NCBI GenBank assembly: GCA_030612725.1
Contig: JAUWNJ010000003.1
Location: 100,985-164,984, forward strand
DNA length: 64,000 nucleotides
Direction: 5' to 3'
From: Planctomycetales bacterium
GTDB lineage: Bacteria > Planctomycetota > Phycisphaerae > SM23-33
The notes beneath the pieces are model-generated. The model did not search any database and was not told the origin of the DNA. It saw nothing but the letters and a program-made list of their open reading frames with translations. Below, piece after piece: positions 27,167 to 36,894 of this stretch (the stretch's first letter is position 1; each line of letters starts with the position of its first letter). The position numbers and the translations under genes were made by a program.

Positions 27167-27891
27167 TGGCTTTGAATTCAGCGATAGAATGGACCGAGGG
27201 AACTTGGAATCCTGTAACGGGCTGCACCAAGGTCAGCCCGGGCTGTGAACATTGTTACGCGGAGCGTATGTCCCGGCGTTTGCAAGCTATGGGGCAACCG
27301 AACTATGTGAACGGGTTCAAAGTCAACATCCACGAACACGTCCTCGATATGCCTCTCCGGTGGAAAAAGCCTAAAACGATATTTGTCAATTCGATGAGCG
27401 ACCTTTTTCACAAAGAGGTCCCTGACGAGTTTATCCAACGCGCCTTCGATGTTATGAATCAGGCATACCAACACCAGTTCCAGGTATTAACCAAGAGGTC
27501 GCAGCGACTTCTCGACCTTAGTCCTCAACTACCTTGGGCAGATAATATCTGGGTTGGCGTAAGCGTTGAGAATGAGGATTACACATTTCGAATCGATCAC
27601 CTCAGGCAGACGAACTCACATGTAAAATTCCTGTCTCTCGAACCGCTGCTGGGGCCGCTGGGCGAACTCGACCTCGCCGGAATTGATTGGGCAATCGTCG
27701 GGGGCGAATCAGGCCCGGGTGCCAGGCCAATGGATCCTTCATGGGTAATCGATATCAGAAACCAATGCCTTGACGCCGGAGTTCCTTTTTTCTTCAAGCA
27801 ATGGGGAGGTTTTAATAAAAAGAAGGCCGGGCGCGAGCTAGAGGGGCGCACCTGGAACCAAATGCCGGAACCGGTCGCCATCAGCGGGTAA
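27166..27891 (+). CDS. DUF5131 / phage Gp37-Gp68 family three-Cys protein
   Basis: 241 aa. The family signature is visible at residues 15-31: NPVTGC, then [13 protein letters not shown], with Cys20, Cys27 and Cys30 giving a C-x6-C-x2-C arrangement reminiscent of a radical-SAM-like cluster site. WVGVSVEN and [18 protein letters not shown] are other family blocks. This family is found in phages and scattered bacterial islands, usually beside TcmP as here. Function is unknown; a radical-SAM or nucleotide-modifying role is inference. Confidence 0.87.
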   Translation: MALNSAIEWTEGTWNPVTGCTKVSPGCEHCYAERMSRRLQAMGQPNYVNGFKVNIHEHVLDMPLRWKKPKTIFVNSMSDLFHKEVPDEFIQRAFDVMNQAYQHQFQVLTKRSQRLLDLSPQLPWADNIWVGVSVENEDYTFRIDHLRQTNSHVKFLSLEPLLGPLGELDLAGIDWAIVGGESGPGARPMDPSWVIDIRNQCLDAGVPFFFKQWGGFNKKKAGRELEGRTWNQMPEPVAISG

Positions 27892-27915
27892 AACAGAACG
27901 CAACTTAACTTTGAC

Positions 27916-29868
27916 CTATTCGCTCTGGTCGAACATTTTTTGTGCGGCGGCGACTATGTCGGTGGCTGCGAGGTTAACCAGTCCGAGGGCCTCTTCCGGC
28001 GTACGGGCGGATTTGGGTATGCGTCGCAGCACGAGGCTATCGACCATCACGCCCAGGTCGCTGCAAGCGGCGGCGGCGGTGATTTCGTCGGCGATACCAC
28101 CGACGTAGTTGTCCTCGACCACCAGTATCTGCCCCCGGCAATCATCGCCGATTTGCAGGATTTCGTCCGTTTCGAGTGGAAGGGAATATGCGTCGATAAG
28201 GCCGGCCGACAGGCCCGTCTGCTCTTCCAGCATTTCGATGGCCTGCTTGGCGACGTGTACCATGTACCCGCTGGCGACGATGACTACATCCTCGCCGTCG
28301 ATAAGGTGCTTGAATCCGCCGAGTTGGAACGTTTCGTTTTCGTCGTAGAGGAACGGTACATCCGGTCGGTGAGTTCGCATATAGCACATTCCGTCGATGT
28401 TGGACATCAGTTCGGTCAGTTTGAATGCGCTGACGGCGTCTGACGGGAGCATAACCCGGCAGGCGGGCGCTCCGTCGGCGCGGCGGGTGCGAGCGAGTGT
28501 GCGGAAGAATGCCACGTCCGTCAGGCCCATCTGGCTAGGTCCGTCTGCCGCCAGGGTAATCCCGGCGTGCGAACCGACCAGTTTGATATTCGCGCTTCCG
28601 ACGGCCGCCATTTCGATCTGGTCGTACGCGCGTCCGAGGAACTTGGCGAAACTGGAGACGAACGGAATTTTTCCAGCCGCTGCCAGACCGACCGCCGCCG
28701 ATACCATGTTCTGCTCGGCGATGCGTGCCTCGAAATATCGCTTTGGGTAGTGGTCGGCGAAGAAGATGGTGAAGGTGGAGTTTCGCACGTCCCCGTCCAG
28801 CGCGACGATTCGCTCGTCTGCACCGATGGCGTTCAGTGCGGCTCCATAGGCCCGACGGGTGGAGAGCATTTTCTCCTCGACGGCTTTTTCAAGCCCGACG
28901 GTCTTGGCTGCGGCGGTGAGCATACCGGCTGAAAAACCGCCGGCAGCGGGAAGGGTCGCCACTTGCGGCGACGATAATTTATCGACGCGAACGGCCTCGC
29001 CTTCGCCGGATACGCCTAATTCGCCGGCCTGGGCGTCGAGGTCGGCAATGGCTGAATCAACGGCGTCTGCACCGAGCGGCTTACCGTGGCTGTTTTCGTT
29101 CTGAAGCGCTTTTACGCCCCATCCCTTGAGCGTCCGTGCGATAATCGCCAGGGGCTTCTCGCCCGCCTCGGCGCTCAATGCGGCGAAAATCTCGTCCCAG
29201 TTGTGTCCGTCGATAATGCGGACGTCCCATCCGTAGGCCGTCAGTTTCGCCGCCAGCGCATCGGGCGATTGCTGAGGCGAGACGTATGCGTTCTGCGCCT
29301 GGCCATTGCAGTTGAAGATAGCTACGACGTTTGTGAGTTTGTGATCGACGATAAAGTCGGCTGCTTCGGCGATTTGTCCTTCGCGTGCTTCGCCGTCGCC
29401 GCAGATGCAGTAGATTTTTTTATCAAGCCCGTCGAGTCTGGCCGCTGCTGCCAGACCTGCTGCCGTCGAAAGCCCCTGTCCCAGCGAACCTGTCGCCGAA
29501 TCGAAGAATGGGAAGCCAATGGCGGGGTTTGGATGCCCGTCGAGTACTGAATCGCCCGCTCGGAGCGTCATGGCGTCCTCGAACCGCAATTCCGAAGGTC
29601 TGTCGGACGTTCCGACCACGCCGCCGAGGTCGCAGTATGCGGCATAGATAACCGGTACGGCGTGCCCTTCCGAGAGCACCAGGCGGTCGGCGGCGCGGTT
29701 CCACGGGTTCTTCGGGTCGTATCGCATCGCGCGGTACATCAGGGCCGACACTATATGCACCAGCGACAGCGCCGTTGACGGGTGTCCGCTACCGGCTTCG
29801 GTGCACATTCGCACAATTTGCTTACCTAGTTGAATTATCTTGCGATCAAGGTCTTTGTACTCTGCCAC
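27916..29868 (-). CDS. tkt: Transketolase
   Basis: 650 aa, full length for a single-chain transketolase. Start is GTG at 29868 (M-AEYKDL). The N-terminal half contains the thiamine diphosphate motif GDGEAREGQIAEAADF with a downstream FNCNGQ; His in SGHPSTALS is the conserved N-terminal residue. The pyrimidine domain has AEQNMVSAAVGLA, and the C-terminal domain follows. It links glycolysis and the pentose phosphate pathway by transferring two-carbon ketol units. Converges with the DUF5131 gene across 24 bp. Confidence 0.93.
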   Translation of the reverse strand: MAEYKDLDRKIIQLGKQIVRMCTEAGSGHPSTALSLVHIVSALMYRAMRYDPKNPWNRAADRLVLSEGHAVPVIYAAYCDLGGVVGTSDRPSELRFEDAMTLRAGDSVLDGHPNPAIGFPFFDSATGSLGQGLSTAAGLAAAARLDGLDKKIYCICGDGEAREGQIAEAADFIVDHKLTNVVAIFNCNGQAQNAYVSPQQSPDALAAKLTAYGWDVRIIDGHNWDEIFAALSAEAGEKPLAIIARTLKGWGVKALQNENSHGKPLGADAVDSAIADLDAQAGELGVSGEGEAVRVDKLSSPQVATLPAAGGFSAGMLTAAAKTVGLEKAVEEKMLSTRRAYGAALNAIGADERIVALDGDVRNSTFTIFFADHYPKRYFEARIAEQNMVSAAVGLAAAGKIPFVSSFAKFLGRAYDQIEMAAVGSANIKLVGSHAGITLAADGPSQMGLTDVAFFRTLARTRRADGAPACRVMLPSDAVSAFKLTELMSNIDGMCYMRTHRPDVPFLYDENETFQLGGFKHLIDGEDVVIVASGYMVHVAKQAIEMLEEQTGLSAGLIDAYSLPLETDEILQIGDDCRGQILVVEDNYVGGIADEITAAAACSDLGVMVDSLVLRRIPKSARTPEEALGLVNLAATDIVAAAQKMFDQSE

Positions 29869-30101
29869 ACTGTATCTCCATCAATATCGTTCTTGTTGCG
29901 AACTTACCACAAAATCCAACTTCTTACGCCCCGTACTTCCGAGGTGCTTCGGCGGATACCCTACGCAATAAGCCCCTGCAAGGCAAGATGATTATCACTG
30001 TCCACCGGCGGGGTGCCCAAATTTACTGGTTTCTGTGCAACTGACAGGATAAGCAGGCAGGTCGAAGATGCGCCGTGGCGTGCCCACCTTTATCGTGGTA
30101 A

Positions 30102-30265
30102 AGAGAATATTGAATATTGTGCGTAGCACCACTACGTGGAACAGAAGAATGTCGAATTTCGAAGTAACAGAAAGAAAAAAGGATTCTGAATCCACGCTTT
30201 GGGTTTCATTTATCTTCTTTTTCTTCTTTTCACTTCGAAATTCAAAATTCTTTATTCAATATTCA
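30102..30265. repeat. Imperfect palindromic repeat in a 459-bp intergenic region
   Basis: GAATATTGAATATTG, CACTACGTGGAA and GTCGAATTTCGAAGTAA appear on the left, and an inverted version (CACTTCGAAATTC ... CAATATTCAA) on the right, flanking an A-rich and T-rich centre. The left half matches repeats at 4170-4257 (inverted) and 46512-46605. The rest of 29869-30327 shows no gene. Confidence 0.65.
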
Positions 30266-30327
30266 ATTTAAAAGCACCACCTTGAAAATCTCGCCGGAAA
30301 AATTAGTCACACACCCGGCGGGGGCCG

Positions 30328-30879
30328 TTACATGTCCCACGGTTCCGGGTTGGTTCGCAGCGATTTGGGCAGGCCTAGAATTTCGGCGCAGATGATGGCC
30401 GTTCTTGCCGCTTTGGGGCCGGTGAGGTTTATGTGGATTTTAGGCCCGTCCAGGGAGGCGTATTCGGCATGCACCGTTGTGGTGCCAATCGTCGGTTGGA
30501 GAGGTTTGGCCTTCGCCAGTCGTCGCCTCCGTTGCATTTCTTTGACGGTGAGTTCTTTCCTTTCCCGCATGACCTCCTGACCGACGCCCTGACCGAGGGC
30601 TTCGGCTGCGTGAATGACCGACGCTCCGGCGGTAGAGACGGGGGGGCTGATCGGCGCCGGAGGCGGCTGGGTCTGCATGTTCTCGGACGCATGTTTCTCG
30701 GCTGCGTGGCGGCGCTTGGACTCCTCCACCTTACGGTCGGCCTCTTCGACCTGCCGCTTCTCCTGGGCTTTTTTGATCACGTGCCCGATCAGGCCTATGA
30801 CCATCAGCACAACCAGGACAAGGATGTTAATCAGCCCGTCGTCATCGGCCGCCAGGATTTTGTACCATTGAAAGTTCAT
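30328..30879 (-). CDS. Membrane-anchored hypothetical protein, 183 aa
   Basis: One N-terminal membrane helix (LINILVLVVLMVIGLIGHVI) then a Lys/Glu/Ala helical, Pro-rich cytoplasmic or periplasmic region and a C-terminal basic segment followed by ILGLPKSLRTNPEPWDM. It is the last gene of the leftward NfeD-FloA operon (12 bp after floA). No family recognised. Placement suggests it works with FloA, for example as a membrane-domain adaptor, but that is inference. Confidence 0.6.
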   Translation of the reverse strand: MNFQWYKILAADDDGLINILVLVVLMVIGLIGHVIKKAQEKRQVEEADRKVEESKRRHAAEKHASENMQTQPPPAPISPPVSTAGASVIHAAEALGQGVGQEVMRERKELTVKEMQRRRRLAKAKPLQPTIGTTTVHAEYASLDGPKIHINLTGPKAARTAIICAEILGLPKSLRTNPEPWDM

Positions 30880-30891
30880 TTTGTCCGGTGG

Positions 30892-31905
30892 TTATTTCTT
30901 ATGGGTTTCACCGCCGGTCGTTCCGCCGCCGATGTTGTTGCGCATCTGGGTGTCGGACTGGATGTTCTTCATGCGGTAATAGTCCATGATTCCCAGGTGT
31001 CCGGAGCGGAACGACTCGGCCATAGCCAGTGGAATCTCGGCTTCGGCGAGGACGACCTTCGCGCGGTTTTCCTGTGTAGCGGCCTTCATTTCCTGCTCAA
31101 GCGCCATTGCCATTGCGCGGCGTTTTTCGGCTTCTGCCTGGAAGCGGCGTTTATCGGCTTCTGCCTGGTCGGCCTGGAGTTTCGCGCCGATGTTCTCTCC
31201 GACGTCCACATCGGCGATGTCGATCGAGAGAATCTCGAAGGCGGTTCCGGCGTCCAGACCCTTGGCGAGCACCTGCTTGGAGATCTTGTCGGGATTCTCC
31301 AGAACGCTTTTGTAGGAATCGGACGAGCCGATAGTGGTAACGATGCCCTCGCCGACGCGCGCGATGATGGTTTCTTCGGTCGCCCCGCCGATGAGGCGGT
31401 CGATGTTGGCGCGGACAGTTACGCGAGCCTTGGCCTTGACCTGGATACCGTCCTTGGCGACCGCGTCGATGGTCGTCCTTCCGCTGGCGGGATTGGGACA
31501 GTCGATGACCTTGGGATTAACGGACGTCTGGACGGCTTCGAGTATGTCCCTGCCGGCAAGGTCGATAGCGGTGGCCGTCTTGAACGTCAGTGTGATATTG
31601 GCGCGGTTTGCGGCGATAAGCGCGGTGATGACATTCGGAACCCGCCCGCCGGAAAGGTAGTGGCTTTCCATCTCGCGTGTCGTAACTGTCAGGCCGGCCT
31701 GGACAGCGCGAATCTTGCTCAGGACGATCATTCGCGGGTCAACTTTTCGCAGGCTCATACCGATAAGTTCGCCGAGTCCGACTTTCGCGCGGGCGAAGAG
31801 CGCCTGAATGTACAACGCGAAGAACTTCATAATAATAGCGAGGAACACCAGCGCAATCAGCGCTAACACGATGAGAACTATCACAACTGTATCTGCCGCC
31901 AACAT
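30892..31905 (-). CDS. floA: Flotillin-like protein FloA
   Basis: 337 aa. N-terminal membrane-embedded segment ([22 protein letters not shown]), then the SPFH-like body with [26 protein letters not shown], and a long Ala/Glu-rich coiled coil ([17 protein letters not shown]). This is the YqfA/FloA family that marks lipid domains. It sits between the short NfeD gene (46 bp) and the 183-aa gene, the classic NfeD-flotillin arrangement. Length and motifs fit a complete protein. Confidence 0.92.
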   Translation of the reverse strand: MLAADTVVIVLIVLALIALVFLAIIMKFFALYIQALFARAKVGLGELIGMSLRKVDPRMIVLSKIRAVQAGLTVTTREMESHYLSGGRVPNVITALIAANRANITLTFKTATAIDLAGRDILEAVQTSVNPKVIDCPNPASGRTTIDAVAKDGIQVKAKARVTVRANIDRLIGGATEETIIARVGEGIVTTIGSSDSYKSVLENPDKISKQVLAKGLDAGTAFEILSIDIADVDVGENIGAKLQADQAEADKRRFQAEAEKRRAMAMALEQEMKAATQENRAKVVLAEAEIPLAMAESFRSGHLGIMDYYRMKNIQSDTQMRNNIGGGTTGGETHKK

Positions 31906-31951
31906 GTTTTATCCCTTTCGAAAGAAATAACATTTCGTAAAACCGACGCTA

Positions 31952-32461
31952 TTATACCGCTTCGTCGCTGTTTGGCAAGACTTCCCGCACGACCACGTCA
32001 GCGCCGCCGGCCTGGATTATTTCGACCGTTGCGCCTTTTTCGATGAATCCCGCTTCGGCCATGGCGACGATGCGTTTGTGGTTCACCCTGATAGCCCCAC
32101 TGGGGCGAAGCGACGTTTCAGCCACTGCCGTTGCGCCGATGAGCGATTCGAGTTCCGCTGCGTCGGGCGTTCCCTCGCCCGGATCGCGTCGCCGAGCCTT
32201 AAGTTGCAGGATGCTCCCTATCGCCGTGTTCGGAAGGTATTTAACAATCGCCCACAGGTACACCGGTATGGCGAACGCCAGCACGACGATCATCACCACG
32301 CCGAACACCTGGTTTATGACGAAGCATTGATACACCGCCCCGGCAAGACACGCTATCGCCGTCAAGGCCAGAAGCCCGAACGTCGGCGTACATATCTCGA
32401 CCGCCAAGAGCAGCAACGCACAAAACAACAACGCGATAATCAGTAATATCGTACCAGTCAT
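31952..32461 (-). CDS. Short NfeD-family membrane protein
   Basis: 169 aa from ATG 32461; upstream in-frame codons to 33190 overlap the previous gene in another frame and are rejected. Membrane helices at residues 5-25, 28-50 and 53-75 are followed by a soluble OB-like domain (LIGATAVAETSLRPSGAIRVN), the standard NfeD C-terminal domain. GGTGGG before the ATG acts as ribosome binding site. Works with FloA in membrane-domain organisation by family knowledge. Confidence 0.87.
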   Translation of the reverse strand: MTGTILLIIALLFCALLLLAVEICTPTFGLLALTAIACLAGAVYQCFVINQVFGVVMIVVLAFAIPVYLWAIVKYLPNTAIGSILQLKARRRDPGEGTPDAAELESLIGATAVAETSLRPSGAIRVNHKRIVAMAEAGFIEKGATVEIIQAGGADVVVREVLPNSDEAV

Positions 32462-32481
32462 TTTCTTCCCACCGCCATGAT

Positions 32482-34131
32482 TTACGCCTTTGTTTCTATT
32501 ACTACGCGGTTTCCTTCGTTTCGGAGGACGACGATTTCGACACCGGCCTCGATGAACGCGCCGTCGGCGACGGCATCTACCAGTCGTCCGTCGATGCGGA
32601 CTTTTCCGACAGGCCGGCACGTTTGTGTTACTTTTCCGACCTGCCCGGCGGTGATATTGAGGATCGGCGCATCTGCGGTTGTCGGCGGCGTGTGCGGCGC
32701 TTCGGGGGCCGCCAGTACAAGCCGCCCGGCAATCGGCACCTTCGGTAAGTATCGAGCAAAGAACATTGCCGTTACCGTAGCGGCTACAAACGCCACCATC
32801 ATCCAAATCGCGCCTGTTTGGAACATGTCCCACGCCCCCTCGGTGTCGGGCCAGGGAAGTTCCGTCGGCGCGTTGCCCACCAGCATCGCCAGAAGCGCCA
32901 CGACGCAGCAGAGGATTCCCGAAACGCCCGCGACGCCGAATCCGGGAATAAGCAACAATTCCACCGCCAGCAGCGCCACGCCGACAAAGAACAGCGCTAT
33001 CTCCCACCACTGTGCCAGACCGACAATATAGTGGCTGCCGAAGACAATCGCAAAACACACTATCGCAACAGCGCCGGCCGCTCCGAAACCCGGCGTGTGC
33101 AACTCGGCATAGATCGCCAGTATGCCGACGAACATCAATATGCTCATCACAATCGGGCTGGTCAGCAAGGCCACAAGGTCTTCCGACCAATTATCGCTCA
33201 GTACAACCGGCTCGACGGTGATGTTGTAGTGCTTCTCAAGCGCGTCCATGTCGTTGAAAGTGTTCACTATAAAGCCCAGGCGCTGGGCTTCGCCGGTGTG
33301 CATGGTTACGAGTTCGCCGGGCGTGTCGATGGTTTTGGCATATTCCCAGTACCCGCCTGCGAGTTTCGTTGCGCCCTTTGCCGGTCGCGTCGTTGCCATA
33401 GGAGCGCCGTGGATTTTTCGGTACTCCTTTTCGGGATTCACGAGTTGCAACTCGCCGGTTTGGGTGTTTCGTATCAGCCAGACCTTCATTGTAATAGTGA
33501 TCATAGCCTCACAGAGCGCCTGGTTGTGCCCGTTGCGTTCTGCCAGCATACGGATTTCGGCGCGGGTGGCGGATTCAAACTTGCCCCGCTCCTTTTCGGG
33601 AATTTCCTCCAGTTTGCCCCCTATGATCATAATCGGCATCGCATCGCCGATAACCGCTGTCGGCGACATAACAATCTCGTTGCACGCCAGCGAGATAATC
33701 GCTCCGGCACTGAAAGCCTGGGGGTGAACATACGCGACGGTATAGACGTCGCGGAGGTCGTCGATAATCTGGCGGACAATACCGCTCGTCGCGCCCATCT
33801 GCCCGCCGGGAGTGTCCATGTCGAAGATGACTATCTGAGCGCCGGAAGACTTGCATTTGATAACCTTTCGCTGGACGGCCTCGAAGGTGGTATTCGTGAT
33901 AGGCCCGTGGATGGGAATCACGAACGCCTTTGTGATTTCCGCCGGCAGGGCGGGACGCTTGACCTTGGGGCGGGCGAACCAGTCGTCTCCCACATAGATA
34001 CGGTCGGTTTCGACGCGAACCGTCGCCGGCGCGGTGGTCGGCGCAGGTTTCTCAGCCATACCCGCAGCACATATCAGCAGCAACGCAACCGACGCTATGG
34101 CGACCAGCCTGAACTTGCTTCCAGAAGACAT
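32482..34131 (-). CDS. NfeD1-type membrane serine protease, long form
   Basis: 549 aa from ATG 34131 (GGGAGAA upstream). A signal peptide is followed by a Pro/Ala/Thr linker and a ClpP-class domain (residues about 55-300: FVIPIHGPITNTTFEAV, IFDMDTPGG, AYVHPQAFSAGAIISLACNEI with the candidate nucleophile Ser). Four to five membrane helices (about 320-450) and a C-terminal NfeD OB domain (ILNITAGQVGKVTQTCRP) follow. Such proteins cleave membrane substrates near flotillin domains. First gene of a four-gene leftward operon. An alternative start further upstream (34179) is unlikely. Confidence 0.9.
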   Translation of the reverse strand: MSSGSKFRLVAIASVALLLICAAGMAEKPAPTTAPATVRVETDRIYVGDDWFARPKVKRPALPAEITKAFVIPIHGPITNTTFEAVQRKVIKCKSSGAQIVIFDMDTPGGQMGATSGIVRQIIDDLRDVYTVAYVHPQAFSAGAIISLACNEIVMSPTAVIGDAMPIMIIGGKLEEIPEKERGKFESATRAEIRMLAERNGHNQALCEAMITITMKVWLIRNTQTGELQLVNPEKEYRKIHGAPMATTRPAKGATKLAGGYWEYAKTIDTPGELVTMHTGEAQRLGFIVNTFNDMDALEKHYNITVEPVVLSDNWSEDLVALLTSPIVMSILMFVGILAIYAELHTPGFGAAGAVAIVCFAIVFGSHYIVGLAQWWEIALFFVGVALLAVELLLIPGFGVAGVSGILCCVVALLAMLVGNAPTELPWPDTEGAWDMFQTGAIWMMVAFVAATVTAMFFARYLPKVPIAGRLVLAAPEAPHTPPTTADAPILNITAGQVGKVTQTCRPVGKVRIDGRLVDAVADGAFIEAGVEIVVLRNEGNRVVIETKA

Positions 34132-34197
34132 GAATTCAATTCTCCCATAGTTTCTGCATGTTATTCTAAACCCAACCATACCGCTAGGGCAACCTTA

Positions 34198-34280
34198 TCG
34201 TAGCATGGCCGTCTCGGCCATGAACACCCTCCCCCGCACGGGCGATGCGTAGCATCACTACGTGAGACGCCCGTGCCGCG
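34198..34280. repeat. GGCGTCTCGCC-type inverted repeat with nested insertion
   Basis: TAGCATGGCCGTCTCGGCCATG on the left pairs with the GACGCCCGTGCCGCG end on the right. Compared with 43015-43133, the right half is interrupted by about 20 bp (TGCGTAGCATCACTACGTGA), which is itself a palindrome-like element. It lies in the divergent gap between the NfeD operon and the GH20 gene. Confidence 0.75.
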
Positions 34281-34348
34281 TTTCCCTTGCTTCGGGCGCG
34301 ACGGTTCCCGTATCATCTCCAACCATAATTATAAAAGGAGATTCGCCC

Positions 34349-36190
34349 GTGCCATGTAAAGAACTTCTTATTCCAGTCCGCAAATACCGGCGACTTTCCG
34401 GCTCGTTCACCTTCAGCCGGTCGGCCATTCTGCAAAGCGAACATGACGCCGATCAGTTACCGATGAAGCAACTGCTCGACGACCTGGGCGGTCGCTCGCG
34501 CACGGCCCGTTCAGCAAAATCGGCTGACGTACGTCTAATCCGCGACAAACGGATTTCCGGCGACGAGGCATATCGGCTGACGATTCGGCCCGCCGGGATT
34601 GAGATACTTTCGGCCTGCGACGCCGGGGCGTATTACGCCGTTCAGACGCTCCGCGAACTGCTGACCGTCCACGGCAAGACTCTCCCGGCGATGCGGATCG
34701 ACGATGCGCCGGACTTCGCCCGACGGGGCGTCTATCACGATTGCTCTCGCGGGAAGGTGCCGAAGGTCGCCACAATCAAGCAACTCATCGAGCGACTCGC
34801 ACGATGGAAGGTCAACGAACTGCAACTGTACGTCGAGAACGTCTTCACCTTCGCGTCCCATCCGTCCATCGGGCGAGGCTATAGCCCATTCACGCCGACC
34901 GACATCCTGACCATCCAGGCGCATTGCAAGGCCCACCACATCCGCCTGGTCGGGTCGCTGTCGAGTTTCGGGCACATGGAAAAGATTCTCGCCCTGCCGG
35001 AGTACCGACATCTGGGCGAACTACCGGGCCATAATGGCCACCCCTGCGGGACGACGTTGTGCCCGGGCGACCCCGGTTCAATTAAACTGCTGCGAGATAT
35101 GTACGCTGATTTCCTCCCGCTCTTCGAGGCGACCGACTTCAACGTCTGTTGCGACGAGCCGTGGGAACTCGGTAAAGGCAGAAGCCGGAAGCAGGCCGAT
35201 AAAATCGGCGTCGGGCGGGTGTACCTGGAGTTCATCCTGAAGATTCACAAACTTTGCCAAAAGCACTCCAAGCGGATGAACATGTGGGGCGACATCGTCC
35301 TGGACCACCCGGAAATCATCCCGGAGATTCCAAAAGACATCGTTATGCTCAACTGGGACTATTATCCCAAAGCCCGGAATATGCGGCGAACGCATGAATT
35401 CACCGACGCCGGCCTGTCGGTCTTCTGCTGCCCGGGCACGAACGGATGGTCGTCGCACGGAACGCGGATGGAACAGGCAGTCAGTAACGTTGCAAAGTTC
35501 GCCCGCATCGCCAAACGATGCGGCACCGAAGGCCTGCTCAACACCAACTGGGGCGATTACGGACACCGCAACAGTCTTGGCGTCAGCCTCCACAGCTTCG
35601 CCCACGGCGCCGCCTGCGCATGGGCCGCTACCAAAGTAAATCACAACCTCTTCACTGAACGATTCTGCCGCCACACCTTTGGCGAGCGTTCCGGAAAACT
35701 TTCAGCCGCACTGCGCACGCTCGGCGCCGAACCGGGATATTACCTCTACCACGCCCTCGTCGAACCGTTCGACCTGAAGAAGTCCGTTTCTCTCGGCGGC
35801 GCACTGGGAACGCCCCAACGGGTTATAGACAGCCCGAAGGTAAAGTCAGCCGACCTGCGAAGGCGACTGGCGGAGGTGAAGAACCTGCGGATACCGAAAA
35901 TCGCCGGATTGGGCGAATTTGAGGCGATTGCGATGGAAGAGTTCGACCTTGCCCGACGGATGGACGCCCTCGCCTGCCGGCGGATACTTGTCGGTCGCGA
36001 CCTCCACGCCGGAAAGAAAATCTCCGCCGCCGTGCTGCGAAGTCTCGCGCGTGATATGCAGGCGATGGCCGACGATTTCGCCCGACTCTGGCGCGCCCGC
36101 AACCGCCCATCGCGCCTCCGCAACAACCTGGCTGCATTCAAACGAACCATCACCGAAATTGAGGGCGGGCAAACCCGCAGAACCAAGTAA
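34349..36190 (+). CDS. GH20-like beta-N-acetylhexosaminidase
   Basis: 613 aa from GTG 34349, chosen because AAAGGAG lies 8 bases upstream; the nearby ATG (34353) is out of frame and meets TAA at once. N-terminal GH20b-type domain (residues 1-125), then a TIM barrel with FARRGVYHDCSRGKVP and the catalytic pair Asp269-Glu270 in CCDEPWELG. Trp and Tyr residues typical of GH20 are present (MLNWDYYPK). Would remove terminal GlcNAc or GalNAc by substrate-assisted catalysis. No signal peptide seen, so likely cytosolic. It is followed by trmB (38 bp). Confidence 0.85.
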   Translation: MPCKELLIPVRKYRRLSGSFTFSRSAILQSEHDADQLPMKQLLDDLGGRSRTARSAKSADVRLIRDKRISGDEAYRLTIRPAGIEILSACDAGAYYAVQTLRELLTVHGKTLPAMRIDDAPDFARRGVYHDCSRGKVPKVATIKQLIERLARWKVNELQLYVENVFTFASHPSIGRGYSPFTPTDILTIQAHCKAHHIRLVGSLSSFGHMEKILALPEYRHLGELPGHNGHPCGTTLCPGDPGSIKLLRDMYADFLPLFEATDFNVCCDEPWELGKGRSRKQADKIGVGRVYLEFILKIHKLCQKHSKRMNMWGDIVLDHPEIIPEIPKDIVMLNWDYYPKARNMRRTHEFTDAGLSVFCCPGTNGWSSHGTRMEQAVSNVAKFARIAKRCGTEGLLNTNWGDYGHRNSLGVSLHSFAHGAACAWAATKVNHNLFTERFCRHTFGERSGKLSAALRTLGAEPGYYLYHALVEPFDLKKSVSLGGALGTPQRVIDSPKVKSADLRRRLAEVKNLRIPKIAGLGEFEAIAMEEFDLARRMDALACRRILVGRDLHAGKKISAAVLRSLARDMQAMADDFARLWRARNRPSRLRNNLAAFKRTITEIEGGQTRRTK

Positions 36191-36227
36191 GTTGCCTGTT
36201 GGCGACTACGACGGGGACACTGTGTCG

Positions 36228-36869
36228 ATGCGAAGCAGGCCGGGGCGAAAAATACGGTTGAAGTCGTCGCCGGAGGAGTTGCGGGCCTCCGGCGTACTAC
36301 TGGACAATTCCATTGCCGATGGCGACATAGACCTGGCAGGCATCTTCGGAAATACGCGCCCGGTCGAAATCGAGATCGGAAGCGGCAAAGGTAATTTCCT
36401 TCTTCAGCGGGCCACCGACAGGCCGGAGATAAACTTACTGGGAATCGAGTGGCTCACCGGATACGCAGCATACGCAGCCGATCGCGCCTGCCGGGGCGGA
36501 CTTATGAACGTCCGCCTGCTGTGCGCGGACGCCGGAGAGGTCTTCGCAAAATCCCTGGCCTGCGAATCCGTCCAGCGTGTGCACATCTATTTCCCCGACC
36601 CCTGGCCCAAGCGAAAACACCATCGCCGTCGATTAATCCAGCCCATTTTCGTCCGAAACCTGCGCCGGACGCTTCGCAAGGGCGGAACTGCTCATATCGT
36701 TACCGACCATGCCGAGTATTTTCAGCACATCCGCCACATACTGGGGGCGGCTGACGGTTTTGCGAATCTTGAAACTGCCGAAGCCGAGTCTGTCGGCTCA
36801 AACTTCGAGAAGAAATATGTCGCCGATGGCCGGCGTTTTTATGCGGTAACGGTCTTTCGGTGCGGTTGA
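36228..36869 (+). CDS. trmB: tRNA (guanine-N7-)-methyltransferase
   Basis: 213 aa from ATG 36228; GTG 36222 is an alternative. Makes m7G46 in tRNA. Motif I VEIEIGSGKGNFLLQRA and IGIEWL-type motif, then the hallmark HIYFPDPWPKRKHHRRRL (residues about 125-142) and the TDHAEYF segment. Full length for the bacterial single-subunit enzyme. Probably co-transcribed with the GH20 gene. Confidence 0.93.
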   Translation: MRSRPGRKIRLKSSPEELRASGVLLDNSIADGDIDLAGIFGNTRPVEIEIGSGKGNFLLQRATDRPEINLLGIEWLTGYAAYAADRACRGGLMNVRLLCADAGEVFAKSLACESVQRVHIYFPDPWPKRKHHRRRLIQPIFVRNLRRTLRKGGTAHIVTDHAEYFQHIRHILGAADGFANLETAEAESVGSNFEKKYVADGRRFYAVTVFRCG

Positions 36870-36894
36870 TTTAGCAGGAATTGTGGGTTTGCGC

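Noticed and set aside
30433..31866. Long plus-strand open frame antisense to floA and the 183-aa gene
   Set aside because: It runs opposite to FloA with clear family motifs, has a skewed composition and no domain; a shadow frame.
32462..33190. N-terminal extension of the short NfeD protein
   Set aside because: The added residues are Arg/Gly/Cys-rich, overlap the NfeD1 gene in another frame and lack a membrane start; ATG 32461 has a ribosome binding site.
32818..34203. Plus-strand frame antisense to the NfeD1 gene
   Set aside because: Opposite to a gene with a signal peptide, ClpP-class and NfeD domains; no protein-like features.
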